A stretch of DNA of 13,251 nucleotides, taken from Pseudomonadota bacterium. GTDB lineage: Bacteria > Myxococcota > Polyangia > Polyangiales > Polyangiaceae. Position numbers and translations under genes: made by a program. The stretch spans positions 1 through 13,251 of the forward strand of contig JAEZYO010000720.1 in the NCBI GenBank assembly GCA_023419055.1. Direction: 5' to 3'. The notes under the pieces were generated by a model. The model saw nothing but the letters and a program-made list of their open reading frames with translations, was not told where the DNA came from and searched no databases. Below are positions 5,201-13,251 of the stretch, piece by piece. How positions within the stretch are numbered: position 1 is the stretch's first letter; every line of letters starts with the position of its first letter.

Positions 5201-7711
5201 ATGGTCGACGCCCCGCTGCCCGAACTCACGCTGCTCGCGCCGGTCGACGGCGTCTTGGTCGCGCTCGACCGAGTGCCGGACCACGAGTTCGCTAGCAAGT
5301 CCTTCGGAGACGGCGTCGCGATCGACCCCTCGGACGGCACGCTGCGCGCCCCCTGCGCCGGTCGCGTCGTCAGCTTGCACCCGGCCAATCACGCGCTCTC
5401 GCTCCGCACGCCTGCGGGAGACGTGATCTTGCTTCACGTCGGTCTGGATACGGTCAAGCTCGATGGGGAGGGAATTACCCCACGGGTGCTGGTCGGAGAC
5501 GAAGTTCGCGCCGGGCAGCCGCTCCTCACGTTCGACCTCGACGTCCTCGCCAGTCAGGCGCGCGCCACGCTCACGCTGATGCTGGTCACGGAAGGGCGGA
5601 CCGAGCTCGAGCTCTTGAGGCGCGAAGGTCCCGTAGTGTCCGCGCAGGATGCCGTGCTCCGCCTGATCGGACCGCGTCAGACCGTCGGCCGAGCACCCGA
5701 CGGTGAGCCGGTGACCACGGAGCCTTTGACCCTGCTGAACCCAGCCGGTCTCCACGCTCGCTCCGCCGCCCGCCTCGTCGCTCGCCTTCGTCAATTTCAA
5801 GCCGAGGTGACCGTGCACAAAGGCACGGAGAGCGCGCGGGCAACCTCCATCGCCGATCTGTTGTCGCTCGACGTGGCTCGGGGTGAAACGCTGACGCTCA
5901 CCGCCGTCGGCCCGGACGCCGCCGAATCCTTGATGGCGGCGCGCGAGCTCATCGAAGCTGGCTTCGGTGAGAACCTCGACGAGCCGACCTTCGCGATCGC
6001 CGGGCGCTTCCAGAGCGCCGACCCCGACGTGATCGGCGGCCTTCCTGCCTCGCCGGGGCTCGCCATCGGGCGAGTCGAGTTCATGTGCGCAGAGCCGCCG
6101 AGCTATCCACTCTCGACCGACTGCCCAGCGCTGGATCAAGATCGCCTGCGCAGCGCTATCGAGCGCGTCGCCACCGAGCTCGCGACCGCCAAGAAGACGT
6201 TCGAGCTCCGCGGCGAGCAGGAAAAGGCCCAGATCTTCGCTGCCCACGCCGAGCTCCTCGCCGACGAGGCGCTCGCAATCGAAGCGCTCGAAAAGATCAC
6301 GCAAGGCAGCTCTGCCGCAGCCGCCTTCCGCGACACCATCCAGGCGCGCGGCAAGCAACTACGAGAGCTCAAGAGCCCGCTCTTGCAGCAACGAGCCGCC
6401 GATCTCGAAGACATCGGCTCGCGAGTGGTGTTCGAGCTCGCCGGAGTCAAGCGCCCGATCCCGGAATACGATCGTGAGACCGTCCTGGTCGCCGCCGAGC
6501 TCACGCCCTCCGACGTGGCGCACCTCGAGCCGGAAGGCGTGGCGGGGCTCGTGACCATCGCCGGCGGCCCGAGCTCGCACGCCGCGATCATCGCGCGCTC
6601 GCTCTCGATTCCTTACGTCGCCGGGGTCGGCGAGCCGGGCGCAAAGCTCGTCCCGGGGACGCGCGTGATCGTGAACGGCGACCAAGGCTTCATTCTGGCG
6701 CGGCCCAGCGAAGAAGCCTTGAAAGAGGCCGAGGGCGAGCTCGCGCGCCGGCACGCGCTCAGGGAACATCGCCTCGCGAAGGCGCACCAGCGCGCAGCGA
6801 CCAGGGACGGCCGGCAGATCGAGATCGCTGCCAACATCGGGACCGCCGGCGAGGCGGCGCGCGTGATCGAGGCGGGAGCCGACGGCGTCGGCTTGCTGCG
6901 CTCCGAGTTCCTGTTCTTCGAGCGACGGACGATGCCGACCGAGAACGAGCAGCGGGCGACGTTCGAGGAGATCGCGCGCGCGCTCGGCCCTACGCGCTCG
7001 CTGGTGGTTCGAACGCTGGATGTCGGCGGAGACAAACCCCTGTCGTATCTGCCGCTCGAGCCGGAGGAGAACCCGTACCTCGGAGTGCGCGGCATCCGCC
7101 TCTCCCTACGACAGACCGAGCTCTTCGACGCGCAGCTTCGCGCCATTCTTGCCGCCGCTCGATACACGCGCCTGCACGTCATGTTCCCCATGGTGGCGAA
7201 CCTCGACGAGTTCAGGGAGGCCAAGGCTCGCCTTACCGCTCAGGCCGAGCAATTGGGCGTTACCCAGGTGGCGGTCGGCATCATGGTGGAGGTACCGTCT
7301 GCGGCGCTCCTCGCCGACGTCTTCGCGAAAGAGGTCGATTTCTTCTCGATCGGAACGAACGATCTGACTCAATATGCGCTCGCCGTGGACCGAGGTCATC
7401 CTCTCCTCGGAGCTCAGGCCGACGCGCTCGATCCCGCCGTGCTCCGCCTCATCAAGCTGACGACGGACGCCGGAGCAGCCTTCGGAAAGTGGGTGGGCGT
7501 GTGCGGAGGTCTCGCGGCGGAGACGCTCGCCACCCCGCTGCTCGTGGGCCTCGGCGTCACGGAGCTCAGCGCTCCCGCGCCCGTAGCAGCGGACCTGAAA
7601 GCCGCCGTGCGCGGCTTGAGCTTTGCCGATTGCCAAGCGCTGGCGGCGGAGGCGCTCGGGCTCTCGAGCGCCAAGGCCGTTCGAGAGCTCTTGGTCCGCT
7701 TCAACGCCTGA
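5201..7711 (+). CDS. ptsP: PTS EIIA(Glc)-HPr-Enzyme I fusion (multiphosphoryl transfer protein)
   Basis: Cytoplasmic phosphotransferase that takes phosphate from PEP and passes it along EI, HPr and EIIA to a sugar-specific EIIB/EIIC permease. Three complete modules are seen in 836 residues. EIIA(Glc) spans about 8-150, with H64 and the phospho-acceptor H79 in LLHVGLDTV. HPr spans about 172-258, with H185 in NPAGLHARSA and S216 at the Ser46 position. Enzyme I spans about 276-830, with active H460 in GGPSSHAAI, the TLDVGGDKP and ENPYLGVRGIR blocks with catalytic arginines, EVPSA (697-701), GTNDLTQYALAVDRGH and C768 in VCGGLA. This domain order is that of NagF-type proteins serving GlcNAc uptake, so an N-acetylglucosamine or glucose-family substrate is a reasonable inference. 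No EIIBC gene is in the window. ptsP is the label commonly given to EI-family proteins, not proof of the nitrogen-PTS role. Confidence 0.94.
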   Translation: MVDAPLPELTLLAPVDGVLVALDRVPDHEFASKSFGDGVAIDPSDGTLRAPCAGRVVSLHPANHALSLRTPAGDVILLHVGLDTVKLDGEGITPRVLVGDEVRAGQPLLTFDLDVLASQARATLTLMLVTEGRTELELLRREGPVVSAQDAVLRLIGPRQTVGRAPDGEPVTTEPLTLLNPAGLHARSAARLVARLRQFQAEVTVHKGTESARATSIADLLSLDVARGETLTLTAVGPDAAESLMAARELIEAGFGENLDEPTFAIAGRFQSADPDVIGGLPASPGLAIGRVEFMCAEPPSYPLSTDCPALDQDRLRSAIERVATELATAKKTFELRGEQEKAQIFAAHAELLADEALAIEALEKITQGSSAAAAFRDTIQARGKQLRELKSPLLQQRAADLEDIGSRVVFELAGVKRPIPEYDRETVLVAAELTPSDVAHLEPEGVAGLVTIAGGPSSHAAIIARSLSIPYVAGVGEPGAKLVPGTRVIVNGDQGFILARPSEEALKEAEGELARRHALREHRLAKAHQRAATRDGRQIEIAANIGTAGEAARVIEAGADGVGLLRSEFLFFERRTMPTENEQRATFEEIARALGPTRSLVVRTLDVGGDKPLSYLPLEPEENPYLGVRGIRLSLRQTELFDAQLRAILAAARYTRLHVMFPMVANLDEFREAKARLTAQAEQLGVTQVAVGIMVEVPSAALLADVFAKEVDFFSIGTNDLTQYALAVDRGHPLLGAQADALDPAVLRLIKLTTDAGAAFGKWVGVCGGLAAETLATPLLVGLGVTELSAPAPVAADLKAAVRGLSFADCQALAAEALGLSSAKAVRELLVRFNA

Positions 7712-7724
7712 GCGGCCCGCTCTG

Positions 7725-7800
7725 GTCGGCTCTGACCCGACGGCAACCTCGCAGGGCTGAAACGAAAGCCCCACGCGGGGCATTCTGCGCACGCTTGCGC
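7725..7800 (+). other. Structured intergenic leader before the nickel/cobalt permease
   Basis: The 147-bp gap between the PTS fusion and the permease can form several short stems: GTCGG/CCGAC (7725-7729 with 7737-7741), GCCCC/GGGGC with a four-base loop (7768-7772 with 7777-7781) and GCGCA/TGCGC with a four-base loop (7787-7791 with 7796-7800). GGGCT (7754-7758) can instead pair with AGCCC (7767-7771), which would exclude the GCCCC/GGGGC stem. No B12-box or other known riboswitch core was recognised and there is no T-run. It may be a terminator for the PTS gene, a regulatory leader, or chance pairing in GC-rich DNA. Confidence 0.3.
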
Positions 7801-7858
7801 GAAGGCCTGTCCTCGCGCAATTGTTCCATGCTTTGCTCCCCCCCGGAGAACTCGGACG

Positions 7859-8575
7859 ATGAGCCCCGCAGCTGTCCTCGCGCTTGGTTTCTTCGTCGGC
7901 ATGCGTCATGCCACGGACGCCGACCACGTCGTCGCTGTGTCCACGATCGTGAGCCGTGAGCGCACCCTGCGCGCCGCCGCGCCCATCGGCGTCCTCTGGG
8001 GCCTCGGGCACACGCTGACGATCGTGCTCGTCGGCGGATCCATCATCCTGTTCGGATTCGTGATCTCGCCGCGGCTCGGCCTGGGGATGGAGTTTACCGT
8101 CGCGCTGATGCTGGTCCTCTTGGGCGCGCTCACCGTTCGCAACGTGCTGCGGGATTCGCTCTCCATCGCCCGCATCCACGGTCACGGCCCGCCGCACGAC
8201 CACTCTCACGCGCTCGACCCGGAGTCGCGCCACCACGCGCGTCCCCGCCTCGTGCGTCCCCTCCTGGTCGGGATCGTCCACGGGCTCGCCGGCTCCGCGG
8301 CGATCGCGCTGTTCGTGCTCGGGACCATCCGAGATCCGATCTGGGCGCTCGTGTATCTCTTGATCTTCGGTGTCGGCACCATCGCCGGCATGCTGCTCAT
8401 CACCGTCGCGCTCGCGATGCCGCTCGTCCTCACCGTGCAACGCTTCGAACGGGTCCACCGCGCGCTCGGCCTCGCCTCCGGTATTCTGAGCGTGGTACTC
8501 GGTTTACTGCTGGCGCACGAGGTCGGCTTCGTACAAGGGCTCTTTACCGACAATCCGACCTGGACGCCCCATTAG
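7859..8575 (+). CDS. NiCoT/UreH-type nickel/cobalt permease
   Basis: Inner-membrane transporter of 238 residues, predicted to take up Ni2+ or Co2+. The first helix carries the family signature H-x4-DH (H17, D22, H23, within GMRHATDADHV), followed by LWGLGHTLTI (46-55) and a second conserved His segment HGLAGSAA (141-148). Hydrophobic segments lie at about 4-16, 42-70, 78-94, 134-155, 160-194 and 202-222. A cytoplasm- or periplasm-facing loop between them (107-126) contains eight His residues and could bind metal. The start at 7859 leaves a helix at once, as is usual for this family; GGAG is visible ten bases upstream. No urease, hydrogenase or cobalamin gene is nearby, so the metal and client pathway cannot be assigned. 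The family also includes members annotated as UreH or high-affinity nickel transporters, and annotation pipelines may call it HoxN/HupN/NixA family. Confidence 0.87.
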   Translation: MSPAAVLALGFFVGMRHATDADHVVAVSTIVSRERTLRAAAPIGVLWGLGHTLTIVLVGGSIILFGFVISPRLGLGMEFTVALMLVLLGALTVRNVLRDSLSIARIHGHGPPHDHSHALDPESRHHARPRLVRPLLVGIVHGLAGSAAIALFVLGTIRDPIWALVYLLIFGVGTIAGMLLITVALAMPLVLTVQRFERVHRALGLASGILSVVLGLLLAHEVGFVQGLFTDNPTWTPH

Positions 8576-8660
8576 GCGCGAGAGGGCTCCCGGCCGGGCA
8601 ACTTTCCTCCCTCCTGAGAGGCGTTCCGGTAGGTTAATCTCACCGTTCGCGTCGGGAACC

Positions 8661-10214
8661 GTGACCACACGTACCAAGATCCTGCTGGTCGAGGACAATG
8701 TCCTCGATGCGGAGCTGCTCGAGCGCGAACTCCGGCGTGGCGGCATCGATTTCGAACTCCACCGCGTCGACGATCGACGCGCATTCCTCGACGCGCTGGA
8801 CGAGGGGTTCGATCTCGTGCTGTCCGATTTCGAGCTCCCACAGTTCGACGGCCTCTCCGCGCTCGCGCTCCTGAAGGAACGAAACCCAGACGTGCCCTTC
8901 GTGCTGGTGTCCGGAACCATCGGCGAGGAGATCGCCGTCGCCGCGATGCGCCAGGGCGCGGCGGACTACCTGCTCAAGGACCGCTTGTCGCGCCTACCGA
9001 CGGCGGTCAGGAGCGCGCTCGAGCAAGCGCGCTTGAGGCGCGAGAAGCGCGAGCTCGAAGAGCGGCTGCTCCGCGCCGATCGACTGGAGAGCTTGGGGCG
9101 CCTCGCGGGCGGCGTCGCGCACGATTTGAACAACATCCTCGCGCCCATCTTGATCGCGCAGGGCCTCCTGCGTCAGGGGGCCTGGAGCGCCGACGCGGTC
9201 GAGCTGCTCGACACCATCGAGACCAACGCGCAACGCGGCGCGAAGGTGCTGCGCCAGCTCCTCACCTTCGGCCGCGGGACGAGCGGGGAGAGGGTGCCGG
9301 TCCTGCTGGCGTCGGTGGTCGAGGAGATGCGCACCATCATGCGCGAGACGTTCCCGAAGAACATCAACGTCGTGACGGAGCTCGAGCCCAGCGCCGAGGT
9401 GGTGGCGGATCCGACGCAGCTCCATCAGGTGCTGATGAACCTGTGCGTGAACGCCCGGGACGCGATGCCCGACGGTGGAACCCTCGAGCTCGTCGTGCGC
9501 TTGGTCGACTTCGACGAGAAGACGGCCCTCCAGCACCCGGGCGCGCACGCCGGTTCGTACGCGGTGCTCGAGGTTCACGACACCGGCACCGGCATTCCCT
9601 CCGAGCACTTGAGCCGCATCTTCGATCCCTTCTTCACCACCAAGCGGCTCGATCAGGGAACGGGGCTCGGACTCTCGTCCGTGCTCGGCATCGTCAAAGG
9701 ACATGGTGGCTTCATCGACGTGAGCTCCTGGCCCAAGCGGGGCTCCGAGTTTCGCGTGTACCTGCCCGCTTCGAGCTCCACGCACGAGGTCACGGCCGGC
9801 CCGACGTCGCTGCTCCGCGCCCGAGGGACGGGTCAGCTCGTGCTCTTGGTCGACGACGAGATCTCGGTGCTGCGCGTTTTCCACTCGGGGCTCTCGAGCG
9901 CGGGCTACCAGGCGCTCCAGGCGAGCGACGGCGCGGCGGCCCTCAAAGTCTTCGAGGAGCGAGGCGCCGAGATCGCCCTCATCGTGACCGATCTTGCCAT
10001 GCCCAACCTCGACGGCCTGGGCATGGTGCGGACCCTCCGCGAAATCGGCGCGGGCGTGGCGTGCGTCGTCATGGCGGGCGCGATCACGAGCGAGCAGGCG
10101 AGCGCGCTGCGAGCGCTCGGGGTCCGACATTTTCTCCAGAAGCCGTTCCCTATCGAGACGCTGCTCGACGCGATCGAGCGAGCCCTCGGCGCGGAGCAGG
10201 GAGAGGGACCCTAG
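8661..10214 (+). CDS. Hybrid histidine kinase, REC-HisKA-HATPase-REC
   Basis: Soluble two-component signalling protein of 517 residues without membrane segments. The N-terminal receiver (about 6-122) has D56 as phospho-acceptor and S84 as switch residue (VLVSG). The kinase core has H154 in GGVAHDLNNIL, N264 in the N box, DTGTGI (307-312) and GTGLGLSS (333-340). The C-terminal receiver (about 393-510) has D444 in VTDLAMP and K494 in LQKPF, but the usual Ser/Thr switch residue is Ala (A472 in VVMAGA). A receiver upstream of the kinase suggests it is controlled by another kinase. The GTG start at 8661 places the receiver five residues in and has GGGA just upstream; a possible -10-like taatct lies at 8635-8640 in the 85-bp gap before it. 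The stop is a TAG in the same frame as the next gene, which begins three bases later. Confidence 0.92.
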   Translation: MTTRTKILLVEDNVLDAELLERELRRGGIDFELHRVDDRRAFLDALDEGFDLVLSDFELPQFDGLSALALLKERNPDVPFVLVSGTIGEEIAVAAMRQGAADYLLKDRLSRLPTAVRSALEQARLRREKRELEERLLRADRLESLGRLAGGVAHDLNNILAPILIAQGLLRQGAWSADAVELLDTIETNAQRGAKVLRQLLTFGRGTSGERVPVLLASVVEEMRTIMRETFPKNINVVTELEPSAEVVADPTQLHQVLMNLCVNARDAMPDGGTLELVVRLVDFDEKTALQHPGAHAGSYAVLEVHDTGTGIPSEHLSRIFDPFFTTKRLDQGTGLGLSSVLGIVKGHGGFIDVSSWPKRGSEFRVYLPASSSTHEVTAGPTSLLRARGTGQLVLLVDDEISVLRVFHSGLSSAGYQALQASDGAAALKVFEERGAEIALIVTDLAMPNLDGLGMVRTLREIGAGVACVVMAGAITSEQASALRALGVRHFLQKPFPIETLLDAIERALGAEQGEGP

Positions 10215-10217
10215 CGC

Positions 10218-12959
10218 TTGGCTCGTGAGGGCGAGATCTCCGAGAGCGAAGGTTGGTATCGGCAGTTCGTCGAGACCTTGCCGCACCTGCTCTGGACCTG
10301 CCGCGCCGACGGTGCCACCGACTACCTGAGCCAGCGCCTGCTCGCTTACCTCGGCGTCGACCAGGAGCAGATGCTCGGAGACCGCTGGCTCGAGCAGATC
10401 CACCCCCACGATCGAGATCGTGCCGCAGAGGCTTGGCGCCGCGCCGTGGCCACCGGCAGCGAGTACCACACCGAGTACCGCCTTCGCCGCCACGACGGGG
10501 TTTACCGCTGGATGGACGCGCGCGCCCTGCCCCTCCGCGACGCGCAAGGAAACATCACCAAGTGGTTCGGCGCCTGCACCGACGTGCACGAGCAGCGAGA
10601 GGTGCAGGAAGCGCTGCGCGTCGAGCAGCAGCGCCTCGAGAAGATGGCGGCGGTGTCGCCCCAACTTCTGCATTCGTTCCGCCGGAGCCCCGAGGGGACC
10701 TACAGCTTCCCCTATGTGAGCCCGGCCTTCACCAAGCTCTTCGGTGTCACCGCAGAAGAAATGGCGCTCGACTCCGCGAGTCTTTTCGCGCGGTATCACC
10801 CCGACGACCGACCCGGCATGGTCACCGCGCTCATGGAGTCGGCCCGCACCATGTCCCCGTGGCGCTACGAGTGGCGCGTGGACGTCCCGGGTCGAGGTGA
10901 AGTCTGGATCGAGGCGCATTCGATGCCGGTGCAGGATCCGGATGGAGGCATCACCTGGCACGGCAGCCTCGACGATGTGACCGAGCGCAAGCGCAAGGAA
11001 GCCGCGCTCCGCGAAAGCGAGCTCAAATTTCGCCAGATCGCAAACGCGGTCGACCACGCCTTCTGGATGATGGAGACCGAACCGGGCGAGCGCATCACCT
11101 ACGTGAGCCCCGCCGTGGAGAAGATCTGGGGGCGAAAGCCCGAACAGTTTTACGATGACCCGCGACTCTGGGCGGCCTGCATCCACGACGAAGATCGCGC
11201 CCGCGTGCTCGCCACGTTCCTCGAGTGGGCGCAGGCGCCGTACGACGCTCAGTTCGAGGCCGAGTACCGCGTAAAGAAGTCGGACAGTGAGGTGCGCTGG
11301 GTTCTCGACCGAGCGTGGCCCATCCCGGATCCGAACGCTCGAGGGCTGCGCCTGGCCGGCGTGGCGGCGGACATCACGGAGCGCAAGCGTTTCGAACAGG
11401 CGCTCGTCGCGAGCAACGAGCGCTACGAGCAGATCGCCCGCTCGGTGAACCACGTCTTCTGGGTGCTCGATCTCGGTCCGGTGCGCCGAGTCTCCTACGT
11501 GAGCCCGGCGTTCGAGACGATCTGGGGGCGCAAGCGCGAGGAGATCTACGCCGATCCCGATCTTTGGATGAAATCCATCGACGAGCGGGACCTGCCCGCC
11601 GCGCAGAAGGCCTACGAGCGCTGGCTCGCCCATCCCGACAGCGAGCAGGCGCTCGACACCGAGTATCGCATCGTGCGCCCGGACGGGTCCACGCGCTGGC
11701 TCCACGATACCGGCATGTCGACGCTCGACGCGAGCGGTCGCCCTCTCCGTGTCAGCGGGGTCGCGGAGGACATCACCGCGAGGAAGGAAGCCGAGGTCGC
11801 GCTGCGGGAGGAGCGCGATCGACTCGCCAAGATGGCCGTGACGAGCCCGGTCCTCTTGCAGTCCTACCGCTTGCGACCCGACGGGAGCGTCTCCTTTCCG
11901 TTCGGCGCCGAGCGCCTGTCGCCGCTCTTCGACGTGCCGGCCGAGGTGCTCGAGCGAGACGCCAGCGCGGCCCTCGCGCGCATCCACCCCGAGGACCGCG
12001 AGCGAGCGGCCAAGAGCTTCGAAGAGTCACGCGCGCACCTCACGCCTTGGAACGACGAGTTTCGCCTCGTGCATCCCGTCCGCGGTGTGATCTGGGTAGA
12101 GGGACACTCCGTGCCGGTGCTCGAGCCGGACGGCGCGATCGTGTGGCACGGCGCCATCATGGACATCACGGAGCGCAAGCGCTCCGAAGAAGAGATCCGC
12201 CGCCTGAACGCTGCCCTCGAAGAGCGCGTCGCGCAGCGCACCGCCGAGCTCGAAGCCGCGAACCGCGACCTCGAAGCCGCGAACCGCGAGCTCGAGGCGT
12301 TCAGCTATTCGGTGTCGCACGATTTACGCGCGCCGCTCCGCACCGTGAACGGCTTCTCCCAGGCGCTGCTGGAAGACTTCGGCAGCGCCCTGCCCGACGG
12401 ATCGCAGCGTTACCTCACCACGATTCGGAACGGCGCCCAGCGCATGGGGCAGCTCATCGACGACCTGCTCGCCTTCTCGCGCCTCGGGCGCAAACCATTG
12501 AAGCAGCGCACCGTAGACGTGGGGGCGCTGGTGCGCGATTGCCTGGAGGAGCTCGGGCAGCCGCTCCGGAGCGAAACGGCCGAGGTAGTCATCGGCGACC
12601 TGCCGCCCTGCGTGGGCGACCCCTCGCTCTTGCGTCAGGTTTTCTTGAACCTGCTCTCGAACGCGTTCAAATACTCCCGCCACCGAAGCCCCGCCCGAGT
12701 CGAAATCGGCAGCCGAGTCGAGCCCGATGGAGAAGTGGTCTACTTCGTCCGCGACAACGGCACCGGCTTCGACATGGCGTACGCCCATCGGCTCTTCAAG
12801 GTTTTCCAGCGCCTCCACCGCGAAGACGAGTTCGACGGAACCGGTGTCGGGCTCGCCATCGTCAAGCGCATCGTCGTGCGGCACGGCGGCAAGGTATGGG
12901 CGGATGCGGCGCCGGACCGCGGCGCGACGTTTTCGTTTACGCTCGGCAGCCAGTGGTGA
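10218..12959 (+). CDS. Five-PAS sensor histidine kinase
   Basis: Cytoplasmic sensor kinase of 913 residues; no membrane helix seen. PAS/PAC units span about 12-125, 137-258, 268-390, 400-522 and 532-654, the last four each ending in a (V/I)T(E/A)RK-type PAC motif. Units 2 and 5 resemble each other (SPxLLxS, WHG, TERKR), as do units 3 and 4 (QIAxxVxHxFW, YVSPA, IWGRK). A coiled coil (656-694) with [14 protein letters not shown] repeats leads to the phospho-acceptor H701 in [13 protein letters not shown], as in phytochrome-type kinases. The ATPase domain has N815, DNGTGF (846-851), FKVFQRLH and GTGVGL (874-879). All catalytic motifs are present. There is no ATG or GTG near the start; TTG at 10218 is the only sensible codon, with GAGAGGGA nine bases upstream inside the preceding gene. 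That gene stops with TAG two codons earlier in the same frame, so the pair is either translationally coupled or one split protein. PAS ligands unknown. Confidence 0.92.
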   Translation: MAREGEISESEGWYRQFVETLPHLLWTCRADGATDYLSQRLLAYLGVDQEQMLGDRWLEQIHPHDRDRAAEAWRRAVATGSEYHTEYRLRRHDGVYRWMDARALPLRDAQGNITKWFGACTDVHEQREVQEALRVEQQRLEKMAAVSPQLLHSFRRSPEGTYSFPYVSPAFTKLFGVTAEEMALDSASLFARYHPDDRPGMVTALMESARTMSPWRYEWRVDVPGRGEVWIEAHSMPVQDPDGGITWHGSLDDVTERKRKEAALRESELKFRQIANAVDHAFWMMETEPGERITYVSPAVEKIWGRKPEQFYDDPRLWAACIHDEDRARVLATFLEWAQAPYDAQFEAEYRVKKSDSEVRWVLDRAWPIPDPNARGLRLAGVAADITERKRFEQALVASNERYEQIARSVNHVFWVLDLGPVRRVSYVSPAFETIWGRKREEIYADPDLWMKSIDERDLPAAQKAYERWLAHPDSEQALDTEYRIVRPDGSTRWLHDTGMSTLDASGRPLRVSGVAEDITARKEAEVALREERDRLAKMAVTSPVLLQSYRLRPDGSVSFPFGAERLSPLFDVPAEVLERDASAALARIHPEDRERAAKSFEESRAHLTPWNDEFRLVHPVRGVIWVEGHSVPVLEPDGAIVWHGAIMDITERKRSEEEIRRLNAALEERVAQRTAELEAANRDLEAANRELEAFSYSVSHDLRAPLRTVNGFSQALLEDFGSALPDGSQRYLTTIRNGAQRMGQLIDDLLAFSRLGRKPLKQRTVDVGALVRDCLEELGQPLRSETAEVVIGDLPPCVGDPSLLRQVFLNLLSNAFKYSRHRSPARVEIGSRVEPDGEVVYFVRDNGTGFDMAYAHRLFKVFQRLHREDEFDGTGVGLAIVKRIVVRHGGKVWADAAPDRGATFSFTLGSQW
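12249..12290 (+). repeat. Two 21-bp direct repeats coding for LEAANR(D/E)
   Basis: Two adjacent 21-bp units (12249-12269 and 12270-12290) differ only in the last base. They encode LEAANRD and LEAANRE in the coiled coil just before the HisKA domain, adding exactly one heptad. Tandem duplication by slippage would explain it. Confidence 0.85.
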
Positions 12960-13251
12960 AAGACGGCGCACCGGACGAGGCGAGAGCGCGGGTCTTCGAG
13001 CTCGTCTCGCGTCACGGCTTCAACGCCACGGCGTTCCAGACTCTCGAGCCCGGGTACTCCTATTTCTTCGCCGAAGACGCCTGCGTGGCCTACGTCGACA
13101 CCGGGCGCGCCTGGGTCGTCGCGGGGGCACCGATCGCGGCCCCCGAGGCGATCGGCGAGCTTGCGACGCGCTTTGCCGCCGAGGCGCGCGCACACGGGAA
13201 GCGCTGCTGCTTCTTCGCCACCGAAGAGCGACTCCAGAGCGCGGCCGGAGC
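12956..13251 (+). CDS. DUF2156 (MprF C-terminal-like) protein, 3'-truncated
   Basis: The frame runs from GTG at 12956 to the right edge (98 codons seen). The sequence ATAFQTLEPGYSYFF, followed by ACVAYVDTGRAWVVAGAPIA and a later AEARAHGKRCCFFA segment, matches the start of the GNAT-like DUF2156 domain, known as the catalytic half of MprF-type phosphatidylglycerol lysyltransferases. The part expected to bind substrate lies beyond the window, so lipid aminoacylation is only a possibility; DUF2156 proteins of other function exist. The start overlaps the kinase stop by four bases (GTGA), and no separate ribosome-binding site is seen, implying translation coupled to the kinase gene. A separate flippase-like protein matching the other MprF half is encoded at 1780-2781. 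Confidence 0.78.
   Translation, partial: MKDGAPDEARARVFELVSRHGFNATAFQTLEPGYSYFFAEDACVAYVDTGRAWVVAGAPIAAPEAIGELATRFAAEARAHGKRCCFFATEERLQSAAG

Noticed and set aside
4832..6358. 508-residue minus-strand open frame over the nhaA end and PTS fusion
   Set aside because: Antisense to well-supported genes and crossing a gene boundary; composition is charged and without recognisable domains.
7106..8458. 450-residue minus-strand open frame over the PTS end and permease
   Set aside because: Antisense shadow spanning two real genes and an intergenic gap, with no motif.
8588..8605. CCCGGCCGGG palindrome after the permease as a terminator
   Set aside because: A perfect 10-bp palindrome leaves no room for a loop unless the stem is very short, and the following T-run is only three bases.
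8994..11987. 997-residue open frame on the minus strand across both kinase genes
   Set aside because: It is antisense to two genes with complete kinase and PAS motifs; its Arg/His/Glu/Leu-rich, motif-free product is what high-GC3 coding DNA yields in the opposite frame.

Overview
The window is GC-rich, densely coding DNA with very high third-position GC. The gene content (large PAS-repeat and hybrid histidine kinases, sigma-54-like promoter sequences, an EIIA-HPr-EI fusion, a C-terminal anchor reminiscent of MYXO-CTERM tails) suggests a chromosomal segment of a Myxococcota-type bacterium (Polyangia-like). That taxonomic call is an inference. No rRNA, tRNA, CRISPR array, insertion sequence or prophage gene was seen.

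Left part (1-3455), envelope and small regulatory genes. A 5'-truncated, unrecognised protein with a hydrophobic C-terminus runs in from the left edge (1-651) and overlaps tail-to-tail with a family 4-type GT-B glycosyltransferase (452-1750, minus). Divergent from the glycosyltransferase, with 29 bp between the start codons, lies a polytopic flippase-like protein of the lysylphosphatidylglycerol-synthase transmembrane family (1780-2781). A 209-bp gap separates it from a convergent two-CBS-domain protein (2991-3455, minus). The gap holds two sigma-54-like -24/-12 sequences pointing outward, antisense to both flanking genes.

Middle part (3599-8575), transport and PTS. An NhaA-type Na+/H+ antiporter starts divergently from the CBS gene. 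It is followed by a complete EIIA(Glc)-HPr-Enzyme I fusion (5201-7711), which combines the PEP-dependent soluble phosphotransferase steps in one protein. A NiCoT/UreH-type nickel/cobalt permease (7859-8575) follows a 147-bp gap that can fold into several short, partly mutually exclusive hairpins.

Right part (8661-13251), signalling. A REC-HisKA-HATPase-REC hybrid kinase is followed, after one TAG codon and one further codon in the same reading frame, by a five-PAS histidine kinase starting at TTG. The kinase's stop codon overlaps the start of a DUF2156 (MprF C-terminal-like) protein cut by the right edge. The three signalling/DUF2156 genes look translationally coupled. The main points for a second look are the single in-frame amber codon joining the two kinases, the A-B-B'-A' order of PAS repeats, the outward-facing sigma-54-like pair, and the two halves of an MprF-like system encoded separately.
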